Part shown: positions 1 to 4,670 of the stretch, piece by piece | Layout: every line of letters begins with the position of its first letter | Position numbering within the stretch: position 1 is the stretch's first letter | Source: JAKQHY01 sp034429675 | Lineage (GTDB): Bacteria > Chloroflexota > Anaerolineae > B4-G1 > SLSP01 | Reading direction: 5' to 3' | DNA: 5,496 bases | Assembly: GCA_034429675.1 (NCBI GenBank) | Contig: DAOUFX010000200.1 | Span: forward strand, 1-5,496 | Translations under genes and position numbers: made by a program | The notes under the pieces: generated by a model | The model's database searches: none | Told to the model about the DNA's origin: nothing | Seen by the model: only the letters and a program-made list of their open reading frames with translations

Positions 1-4
1 GTAC

Positions 5-65
5 CCGCCCGCGAAAACCCTTTCTATGCATCTTTGACGTGTAAACGGTGATTTTTATCCAACCG
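5..65 (+). repeat. Left copy of an inverted repeat found at both window ends
   Basis: Positions 31-65 match the reverse complement of 5435-5469 at 31 of 35 bases without gaps. Shared blocks include GACGTGTA and ATCCAACCG. Similarity continues outward with small gaps through a CGCGAAAA-CCC-TTT stretch to about position 5, so the copy is about 60 bp. It lies just upstream of the trp promoter and contains no convincing ORF. It could be a dispersed intergenic repeat, a MITE-like element or the end of a larger mobile unit; only two copies are visible here. Confidence 0.75.
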
Positions 66-104
66 TTATAGTACCATGAATTCGAGCTTTTGAAATTTTC
101 CCTA

Positions 105-133
105 TTGACTTTTTGGAAGGTTTCGGGTATATT
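105..133 (+). promoter_or_regulatory. Sigma70-type promoter of the trp operon
   Basis: A TTGACT -35 element (105-110) and a TATATT -10 element (128-133) are separated by exactly 17 bp. The surrounding DNA is AT-rich in an otherwise GC-rich window. Transcription would start near 139-141, about 15 nt before the first helix of the T-box leader, which is the expected arrangement. The start point is inferred from spacing only. Confidence 0.8.
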
Positions 134-242
134 TAGCGACAGTTTAAAAAACAAAAGCATTGATCCGAGAGAGTAACCTCTGAACGTGCGCCAGAGATGT
201 GAGCAAAACGGTGAAAGCTCACTCGCAGACGACGGAGGTGAA

Positions 243-245
243 TGG
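243..245 (+). promoter_or_regulatory. T-box specifier codon UGG (Trp)
   Basis: TGG sits on the 3' side of the Stem I internal loop, directly after the TGAA that normally precedes a specifier, and between helix 177-180/235-238 and the basal helix. UGG would pair with the CCA anticodon of tRNA-Trp, which agrees with the downstream trp genes. Confidence 0.9.
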
Positions 246-377
246 GCCGGGGAGCTGCTAGATCGAACGAATTAAGTAGATTTAGCCGGAGTCGCCACCG
301 TTATCAGGGCCGAAAGTATCGCCCACACCGGGCTGTACTTGCAAAGAGTGGAGCTGGCATAGCCATAAGGCAAACAG

Positions 378-407
378 AATCGCGTCACCGGACGCGATTT
401 TTTGTTT
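378..407 (+). terminator. Terminator-like hairpin at the Stem III position of the T-box leader
   Basis: AATCGCGTC (378-386) and GACGCGATT (391-399) form a perfect 9-bp stem with a 4-nt ACCG loop, followed by a run of six Ts (398-403) and GTTT. Its place, about 30 nt before the T-box motif, is where Stem III normally lies, so Stem III is the first interpretation. The stem plus T-run also has the form of an intrinsic terminator. Whether it terminates transcription cannot be decided from sequence. Confidence 0.6.
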
Positions 408-433
408 CCAGGCGAAGGAAAACCGGTTCAACC

Positions 434-470
434 AGGGTGGCACCACGGGAGCTAAACGCCTCTCGTCCCT
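434..470 (+). promoter_or_regulatory. T-box antiterminator
   Basis: AGGG (434-437) pairs with CCCT (467-470). A 7-nt bulge UGGCACC occupies 438-444. ACGGGAG (445-451) pairs with CTCTCGT (460-466), with one G-U pair. This matches the canonical two-helix antiterminator with a UGGNACC bulge. The variable base is C, so the bulge pairs with a tRNA ending GCCA. A G discriminator base is usual for bacterial tRNA-Trp, so both tRNA contacts agree on Trp. Bases 460-470 are shared with the terminator, making the two structures mutually exclusive. Confidence 0.92.
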
Positions 471-497
471 GCAAGGGGATGGGAGGCGTTTTTGTTT
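455..497 (+). terminator. T-box regulated intrinsic terminator
   Basis: AACGCCTC (455-462) pairs perfectly with GAGGCGTT (483-490). The helix can continue inward through 463-470 with 474-482, including CCCT/AGGG at 467-470/474-477. A T-rich tract (TTTTTGTTT from 489) follows. It is the default fold when tRNA-Trp is charged, because it uses the 3' side of the antiterminator. Confidence 0.92.
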
Positions 498-518
498 GCC
501 AGAATCCGAGGGTGAGGG

Positions 519-545
519 TTTTGGAGCGGGTGGCCCGCTCCAAAA
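519..545 (+). other. Perfect 12-bp hairpin in the trpE leader
   Basis: TTTTGGAGCGGG (519-530) is followed by a TGG loop and its exact reverse complement, CCCGCTCCAAAA (534-545). There is no U-run after it, so it is a poor terminator. It lies between the T-box terminator and the trpE ribosome binding site and does not cover that site (585-591). Possible roles are 5' stabilisation of the read-through mRNA, a dispersed palindromic repeat, or none. Confidence 0.7.
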
Positions 546-595
546 CGCCACTGCCTCTTTATTGAATAGTACAACCAGACTAAAGTGAGGGAAAC

Positions 596-2107
596 ATGAA
601 TACATTATCACGCGAACAATTTCACACAGCCGCAGCGCAGGGGGCGATGGTGCCGGTTTATCGGGAACTGCCGGCGGATTTGGAGACGCCGGTTTCGGTG
701 TATCTCAAGCTGCGGGGCAACGGTGCGGGCTTCTTGCTGGAAAGCGTCGAGCGGGCCGAACAACTGGGACGCTACTCGTTTCTCGGGTTCAATCCGCGCC
801 GCCAGATCGTCGTCTACAAGCGCACGGTGACGGTGCGCGACAACGGTCACGCTACCACCCGCGAACTGGCGGCCGGCGAGGACCCGCTGGACGTCGTCAA
901 AGCCGAGCTGGCCCGCTACCAACCGGTCGCGCCCATCCACGAATTGGTCAAGGGGCTGCCGCGCTTTTTCGGCGGCGCCGTGGGGTATCTGGGCTACGAT
1001 ATGGTGCGCTTCTTCGAGACGCGGCCCGAAGGTCAGACCTGGGCCGATCTGCCGGACGATCGCAATCTGCCCGATATGCACCTGCTGCTCACCGACACAC
1101 TCGTCGTCTTCGATCACGTCCAGCACCGCCTGCTGCTCTTTGCCAACGCCATCGTCACGCCCGGCTGCGACCTGGACGCGGTCTACGATGAGGCCGTCGC
1201 CCGCCTGGATACGCTTGAGGCGCAGGTTCACACGCCGCTGGCGCATCAGCCGGCGCCGGTCTACGCCGAACAACCGATCACGTCCACGATGACGCAGGAG
1301 CAATACGAAAATGCCGTGCGCGCCGCCAAGGAGTACATCGCCGCCGGCGACATCTTCCAGGTGGTGTTGGCGCAACGGCTGAAGCGACCGACGGAAGCCG
1401 ACCCCTTCAATATTTATCGCGCATTGCGGCGCATCAACCCGTCGCCCTACATGTTCTTCCTCGATTTCGGCGGCGATACCTGCCTGATCGGCTCATCGCC
1501 GGAAGTGCTGGTGCGGCTCCAGGAGCGCACGGCGGCCGTCCGCCCCATCGCCGGGACGTCCCCGCGCGGCGCAACCCCCGATGCCGACAAGGAGCTCGAA
1601 GCGAAGTTGCGCGCCGATCCCAAGGAGCGCGCCGAGCACGTCATGCTCGTGGACCTGGGCCGCAACGATCTGGGCCGGGTCTGCGACTTCAACACCATCC
1701 GCGTCCCCGAACTGCTGGTGACGGAATATTACTCACACGTCATCCACCTGGTCAGCCACGTCGAGGGGCGCCTGCGGGATGGGTTGGACGCCTTCGACCT
1801 GCTGCGCGCGACCTTCCCCGCCGGCACGCTCAGCGGCGCGCCCAAAGTCCGCGCAATGGAGATCATTGACGAGCTCGAAGGCTTGCGGCGCGGGCCTTAC
1901 GGCGGCGCGGTGGGCTACTTCGGATTCAACGGCAACATGGACACCTGCATCACCATCCGCACCATCGTGCTCAAAGACGGCGTGGCCTACCTGCAAGCCG
2001 GCGCCGGCATCGTCGCCGACAGCGACCCCGCCAAAGAATATCACGAAACCCTGCACAAAGCCGGCGCCATCAGCACGGCCATCAAGATGGCGGAGCAGGG
2101 ACTTTAG
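596..2107 (+). CDS. trpE: Anthranilate synthase component I (TrpE)
   Basis: TrpE converts chorismate to anthranilate using ammonia delivered by TrpG, the first committed step of tryptophan synthesis, in the cytoplasm. The 503-residue length is normal for the family. Residues about 20-170 form the N-terminal domain with LLES (47-50), the tryptophan feedback-binding motif; NPSPYMF (281-287) adds to that site. The chorismate-binding domain (about 230-495) shows PIAGT (317-321), DLGRNDLGR (353-361), SHVIHLVSHVEG (380-391) and GTLSGAPKVRAMEII (410-424). LLES argues for TrpE over PabB. The ATG is preceded by GTGAGGG (585-591), which fixes the start. It is the first gene after the T-box, so its transcription should follow tRNA-Trp charging, while LLES implies feedback inhibition of the enzyme. 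The stop codon lies inside a short heptamer repeat. Function is assigned from family motifs. Confidence 0.97.
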   Translation: MNTLSREQFHTAAAQGAMVPVYRELPADLETPVSVYLKLRGNGAGFLLESVERAEQLGRYSFLGFNPRRQIVVYKRTVTVRDNGHATTRELAAGEDPLDVVKAELARYQPVAPIHELVKGLPRFFGGAVGYLGYDMVRFFETRPEGQTWADLPDDRNLPDMHLLLTDTLVVFDHVQHRLLLFANAIVTPGCDLDAVYDEAVARLDTLEAQVHTPLAHQPAPVYAEQPITSTMTQEQYENAVRAAKEYIAAGDIFQVVLAQRLKRPTEADPFNIYRALRRINPSPYMFFLDFGGDTCLIGSSPEVLVRLQERTAAVRPIAGTSPRGATPDADKELEAKLRADPKERAEHVMLVDLGRNDLGRVCDFNTIRVPELLVTEYYSHVIHLVSHVEGRLRDGLDAFDLLRATFPAGTLSGAPKVRAMEIIDELEGLRRGPYGGAVGYFGFNGNMDTCITIRTIVLKDGVAYLQAGAGIVADSDPAKEYHETLHKAGAISTAIKMAEQGL

Positions 2108-2125
2108 AGTTTAGACTTTCGACTC
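2100..2125 (+). repeat. GACTTTA-type heptamer repeat over the trpE stop codon
   Basis: Three 7-nt units run head to tail: GACTTTA (2100-2106), GAGTTTA (2107-2113) and GACTTTC (2114-2120), followed by a partial GACTC. The trpE stop TAG (2105-2107) spans the first unit junction. A second TAG at 2112-2114 is in another frame. The trpG Shine-Dalgarno follows immediately. The tract is short and the units are imperfect, so chance is not excluded. Confidence 0.6.
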
Positions 2126-2138
2126 AAGGAGGTTTGAG

Positions 2139-2705
2139 ATGATTCTGGTGATTGATAATTACGACTCGTTTACGTACAACCTGGTGCAATATCTGGGGGA
2201 ATTGGGCGCGGAATTGACGGTGCGCCGCAACGACGCCGTGACCCTCGACGAGGTCCGCGAGATGCAGCCGTCGCACATCGTCATCTCGCCGGGGCCGGGC
2301 ACACCGGACGACGGCGGCGTCTCGCTCGACATCATCCGCGAGTTCTACCAGGATACGCCGATCCTGGGCGTGTGCCTGGGCCACCAGTGCATCGGCGCCG
2401 CCTTTGGCGGCACGGTGGATCGCGCCGACCGGCTGATGCACGGCAAGACCAGCGCGGTCTACCACTACGGCACCGACGTGTTCGAGGGCGTGCCCAGCCC
2501 GTTCAACGCGATGCGCTATCACAGCCTGCTCGTCCAGGAACCGCTGCCCGATTGCCTCAAGGCCACCGCCTTCACCACCGAAGGCGAAGTGATGGCGCTC
2601 CAACACAAAAGCGCCCCCCTCATCGGCGTACAATTCCACCCGGAAAGTATCCTGACCGAGCACGGCAAGACAATTTTGAAGAACTTTTTGGGGATGGGGA
2701 ATTAG
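2139..2705 (+). CDS. trpG: Anthranilate synthase component II, glutamine amidotransferase (TrpG)
   Basis: TrpG hydrolyses glutamine and channels ammonia to TrpE. It is a class I glutamine amidotransferase of 188 residues, the usual length for a stand-alone TrpG. The N-terminus has DNYDSFTYNL (6-15). The oxyanion region is PGPGTP (51-56). The nucleophile elbow GVCLGHQ (77-83) holds the catalytic Cys79, and VQFHPES (164-170) supplies His167 and Glu169. A very strong ribosome binding site, AAGGAGGT (2126-2133), lies 5 nt before the ATG and 31 nt after trpE, indicating one transcript. TrpG proteins often also serve as PabA in folate synthesis, and sequence alone cannot separate the two roles; the trp neighbours favour TrpG. 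The last codons and the stop run into a GGGATTA repeat, so the extreme C-terminus (GMGN) appears repeat-derived. Confidence 0.97.
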   Translation: MILVIDNYDSFTYNLVQYLGELGAELTVRRNDAVTLDEVREMQPSHIVISPGPGTPDDGGVSLDIIREFYQDTPILGVCLGHQCIGAAFGGTVDRADRLMHGKTSAVYHYGTDVFEGVPSPFNAMRYHSLLVQEPLPDCLKATAFTTEGEVMALQHKSAPLIGVQFHPESILTEHGKTILKNFLGMGN

Positions 2706-2820
2706 GGATTAGGGATTAGGGATTAGGGATTGAGGGATTAGGGTATAAGACCAATCTGCCCTAATCCCCTAATTACCCAATCCCCTAATTGCCCAATCCC
2801 CTAATCCCCTTAATTGCCCC
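2690..2820. repeat. Telomere-like GGGATTA heptamer repeat with inverted C-rich arm
   Basis: On the + strand, GGG tracts recur every 7 nt at 2705, 2712, 2719 and 2726, then at 2734 and 2741, with ATTA or near-identical spacers. After about 15 nt the complementary sense follows (2759-2815): CCCTAATC, CCCAATC and CCCTAATT-type units of 7-10 nt. GGGATTAGGG (2734-2743) pairs perfectly with CCCTAATCCC (2759-2768), and longer imperfect pairing is possible. The trpG stop (2703-2705) is in the first unit. The trpD Shine-Dalgarno follows at 2832. The G arm also meets the simple pattern for a four-tract G-quadruplex. There is no U-run, so it is not a standard terminator. Confidence 0.9.
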
Positions 2821-2844
2821 CCACTTATCACAGGAGGAAAAGCG

Positions 2845-3879
2845 ATGATTAAGGAAGCATTGAATCAACTGTTAGAGGGGAAATCATTGACGATGGCGCA
2901 AGCCGAAGGCGTGATGGATCAGGTGATGGCGGGAGAAGCGACGCCCGCGCAGATCGCCGGATTCCTGATTGCGCTGCGCGTCAAGGGAGAGACCGTGGAC
3001 GAGATCACCGGCTGCGCCCGCGCCATGCGCCGCGCCGCCATCCAGGTGAAACCGCAGAAGAACGGTCTGGTGGACACCTGCGGCACCGGCGGCGACAAAT
3101 CCGGCACGTTCAACATCTCCACGACGACGGCCTTCGTGGTCGCCGGCGCGGGGTTGCGCGTCGCCAAGCACGGCAACCGCAGCGTCAGCAGCCAGTCGGG
3201 CAGCGCCGATGTGCTGGGCGCGTTGGGCGTCAACCTCGACCTGACCCCGGAGCAGGTCGCGGCGTGCATTGACGAGGTCGGCATCGGCTTCCTCTTCGCC
3301 GTCAAGCTGCACCCCGCGATGAAACACGCCATCGGCCCGCGCCGCGAGTTGGGCGTGCGCACCGTCTTCAACATCCTGGGGCCGCTCACCAACCCGGCGG
3401 GAGCGCAGGCGCAGGTGCTCGGCGTCTACGACCCGGCGCTCACCGAGGTGCTGGCGAACGTGCTCCAGGCGCTCGGCTCCCGCGCCGCCTACGTCGTCCA
3501 CGGGGACGGCGGCCTGGACGAACTGACCACCACCGGGCCGAACCGCATCAGCGTCTTCGGCGTCGCGCCGGGCAACGGCGCCGTGGTGACGCAGACGCTC
3601 GATCCGCGCGACCTCGGCTTCGAGCGCGCTGCGCCCGCCGATCTGCGCGGCGGCGACCCGGCGGCCAACGCCGAGATCACCCGCGCCATCCTCGCCGGCC
3701 GGGATCGCGGCCCCAAACGCGACGTGACCCTGCTCAACGCCGCCGCCGCCCTGCACGCCGGCGGCCTCGCGACTGACCTGGCGGACGGCGTCGCCAAAGC
3801 CGCCGAGAGCATTGACAGCGGCGCAGCATTGCGTAAACTTGAAGAGTTGGTGGCGTGCAGCCAGAGGATGGCAGGCTAA
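2845..3879 (+). CDS. trpD: Anthranilate phosphoribosyltransferase (TrpD)
   Basis: TrpD transfers the phosphoribosyl group of PRPP to anthranilate, the second step of the tryptophan branch, as a cytoplasmic and usually dimeric enzyme. The length, 344 residues, is typical. Residues 1-65 form the helical N-terminal domain. The PRPP-binding region shows DTCGTGGDKSGTFNIST (77-93), and KHGNRSVSSQSGSADVLGALG (108-128) is the next signature. GPRRELGVRTVFNILGPLTN (164-183) is the anthranilate-contacting segment, and GDGGLDE (220-226) carries the acidic metal-binding pair Asp225/Glu226. The AGGAGG site (2832-2837) lies 7 nt before the ATG. The 139-nt gap from trpG is filled by an inverted heptamer repeat, but no terminator or promoter is evident, so trpD is probably cotranscribed. 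The gene is a stand-alone trpD, not a trpGD fusion. trpC, the common next gene, does not follow. Confidence 0.97.
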   Translation: MIKEALNQLLEGKSLTMAQAEGVMDQVMAGEATPAQIAGFLIALRVKGETVDEITGCARAMRRAAIQVKPQKNGLVDTCGTGGDKSGTFNISTTTAFVVAGAGLRVAKHGNRSVSSQSGSADVLGALGVNLDLTPEQVAACIDEVGIGFLFAVKLHPAMKHAIGPRRELGVRTVFNILGPLTNPAGAQAQVLGVYDPALTEVLANVLQALGSRAAYVVHGDGGLDELTTTGPNRISVFGVAPGNGAVVTQTLDPRDLGFERAAPADLRGGDPAANAEITRAILAGRDRGPKRDVTLLNAAAALHAGGLATDLADGVAKAAESIDSGAALRKLEELVACSQRMAG

Positions 3880-3913
3880 ACTACACGCAAGGTGCAACCT
3901 GGTTACTGTCATG

Positions 3914-4069
3914 AAGTATTCGCCATAGTTTGTCTCAGCGTACTTGAGCAAGTTCCCCCCCCTTTAGTTCCCCCCCAATGGGGGGGAGGAAAGATTCTAT
4001 CGTGCGCATTCCCCCCCGTTGGGGGGGATTAAGGGGGGGGCAGCTTGGCGTTAGGCGCGGCGAATACTT
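3914..4069. repeat. Palindromic element with nested poly-C/poly-G hairpins
   Basis: The outer arms are AAGTATTCGCC (3914-3924) and its perfect inverse GGCGAATACTT (4059-4069). Inside are C8 (3955-3962) opposite G8 (4033-4040), and two tight hairpins: C7-AAT-G7 (3970-3986) and C7-GTT-G7 (4011-4027). The four runs can refold as one long stem or as a branched structure. Similar C-run/G-run palindromes are frequent intergenic repeats in filamentous cyanobacteria and Chloroflexota; that comparison is from memory. No ORF is supported. The element starts 34 nt after the trpD stop and could block or slow read-through in either direction. The type of repeat is inferred. Confidence 0.85.
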
Positions 4070-4103
4070 TAAGACACTAACCAACCTGCAAGGCAGAGGA
4101 TCA

Positions 4104-4164
4104 GGACACGGATAACACGGATAGAAAACAAAAAAAATCCGTGGCATCCGTAAAATCCGTGTCC
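4104..4164. repeat. CACGGAT/ATCCGTG inverted repeat element
   Basis: GGACACGGAT (4104-4113) is exactly inverted by ATCCGTGTCC (4155-4164). An inner pair, CACGGAT (4116-4122) and ATCCGTG (4137-4143), closes an A-rich loop, and one further ATCCGT copy lies at 4146-4151. The unit CGGAT therefore occurs twice in one sense and three times in the other within 61 bp. Repeats of this appearance are widespread in environmental bacterial genomes (recollection, not a search). It lies between trpD and the membrane-protein gene. It could act as a weak terminator but has no clear T-run after the right arm. Confidence 0.8.
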
Positions 4165-4189
4165 AAACGCTTCAAGCAGTTCGCACAAC

Positions 4190-4642
4190 TTGAGAAAACA
4201 GGCGGCATTGGTGGAAAACCCAGAACCGAAATGGCGCTGGCCTACAAAAAGACTCCAGCAAGTCTTTCTCGTTTTGCTTGCAGTTTCCCTGTGCATGCAG
4301 ATTTGCGTTTTGGGACAGCAGCTCTTCAACAGCGAAAGAATACGGATTCCGTCGTCCCCTTTGTGGATAACCATTGCAATAGTCATTTCTGCACTGATTT
4401 GGAGCATTTTCACCGCCCGGATCATTTCCACGACACAAAAATACAATTGGCTGGCGGTTGGTACTGCCTTATTTTGTTGGACCAGAGCACTCAAGGATGT
4501 CGCGGGGCATGTACCGGTTGACCAGCGCTTTCTCCTGGAAGTGCTCATAACCTTGTTGAATGGCGCCGTAGCGACACTCTATGGTCTATCAGTCCTGCGC
4601 GGCGAGTGGAACAAAAGCCCGCGTGGAGAACAACCAAAATAA
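4190..4642 (+). CDS. Hypothetical protein with four hydrophobic segments
   Basis: I do not recognise this family. The 150-residue product has hydrophobic segments at about 24-44, 57-79, 86-101 (shorter) and 113-135, with basic residues before the first (RWPTKR) and after the last (RGEWNKSPRG). This suggests an inner-membrane protein with both ends in the cytoplasm. The regular hydrophobic pattern is the main reason to prefer this frame over overlapping ORFs at 4141-4521 (+) and 4069-4548 (-). The start is uncertain: TTG at 4190 gives the longest form but has no clear ribosome site, while GTG at 4211 has AGGCGG (4200-4205) 5 nt upstream and gives 143 residues. G+C is visibly lower than in the trp genes, suggesting recent acquisition, weak codon selection or decay. 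It ends 25 nt before the chorismate mutase-like gene, so the two may be cotranscribed. Confidence 0.5.
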   Translation: MRKQAALVENPEPKWRWPTKRLQQVFLVLLAVSLCMQICVLGQQLFNSERIRIPSSPLWITIAIVISALIWSIFTARIISTTQKYNWLAVGTALFCWTRALKDVAGHVPVDQRFLLEVLITLLNGAVATLYGLSVLRGEWNKSPRGEQPK

Positions 4643-4654
4643 GCACCACACAAT

Positions 4655-4670
4655 GGTGAGAATTACAATG
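4655..4670 (+). promoter_or_regulatory. Ribosome binding site deciding the start of the fusion gene
   Basis: GGTGAG (4655-4660) precedes the ATG at 4668 by 7 nt. The in-frame ATG at 4653 has only an A/C-rich stretch upstream, and the ATG at 4581 lies inside the preceding gene. A third ATG at 4674 is also possible. The start at 4668 is therefore preferred. Confidence 0.6.

Larger units (their letters stand above)
140..497 (+). promoter_or_regulatory. T-box riboswitch (tRNA-Trp responsive leader) of trpEGD
   Basis: This is a transcriptional T-box leader that senses the charging state of tRNA-Trp. Stem I is readable: a basal helix near 156-167/248-259, a GAGAGTA bulge motif at 169-175, helix 177-180/235-238, helices 185-190/224-231, and an apical hairpin 199-204/217-222 with a CAGAGA internal motif (192-197) and a CGGTGAAA loop (209-216), both typical of the tRNA-elbow-binding part. 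The specifier loop contains TGAA followed by TGG at 243-245, a tryptophan codon. A middle domain follows (CCGTTATC at 298-305, a hairpin at 378-399). The T-box AGGGTGGCACCACG is at 434-447. An intrinsic terminator ends the leader. Uncharged tRNA-Trp should favour the antiterminator and expression of trpEGD. The Stem II pairings were not resolved by eye. Confidence 0.95.
3880..4189. other. Gene-free spacer after trpD
   Basis: No gene is supported in these roughly 310 bases. They are largely occupied by the two palindromic elements at 3914-4069 and 4104-4164. I see no convincing promoter with paired -35/-10 boxes and no classical stem-plus-T-run terminator. The hairpins are strong enough that read-through from trpD into the downstream genes should not be assumed. 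Confidence 0.6.

Noticed and set aside
242..565. A 107-residue + strand ORF across the leader.
   Set aside because: It lies across the T-box specifier, antiterminator and terminator, its ATG overlaps the UGG specifier, and the product is an Arg-rich sequence with no recognisable motifs. The RNA structure explains this region.
282..611. Antisense ORF over the leader.
   Set aside because: It is opposite the T-box and the trpE start, has no ribosome site that I can see and shows no family motif.
608..1375. Antisense ORF of 255 residues opposite trpE.
   Set aside because: It lies opposite a clear trpE and has Arg/Val/Gln-rich low-information content typical of the complementary strand of a GC-rich gene.
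596..2107. Alternative identity of trpE as pabB (aminodeoxychorismate synthase).
   Set aside because: The LLES tryptophan-binding motif, the Trp-specific T-box and the adjacent trpD all favour anthranilate synthase.
2705..2815. Possible CRISPR array or telomere-type end.
   Set aside because: Units are 7-10 nt with no unique spacers, so this is not CRISPR. The tract is internal to an operon and inverted on itself, so it is not a chromosome end.
2884..3951. A 355-residue antisense ORF opposite trpD, longer than trpD itself.
   Set aside because: It is a shadow of a GC-rich gene: its composition is Gly/Ala/Arg-rich with no domain, while trpD has all family signatures and a strong Shine-Dalgarno.
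4104..4164. Possible tRNA or CRISPR repeat.
   Set aside because: There is no cloverleaf or T-loop motif, and only a single nested palindrome rather than spaced repeats.
4141..4521. A 126-residue + strand ORF overlapping the membrane-protein gene.
   Set aside because: It begins inside the CGGAT repeat, has no hydrophobic or domain pattern and competes with the frame that shows four regular hydrophobic segments. The antisense ORF at 4069-4548 was set aside for the same reasons.
4581..4667. Longer start of the fusion gene at 4581.
   Set aside because: It would overlap the preceding gene by 62 nt, adds 29 residues with no match to the PchB N-terminus and lacks a ribosome site as good as the GGTGAG before 4668.
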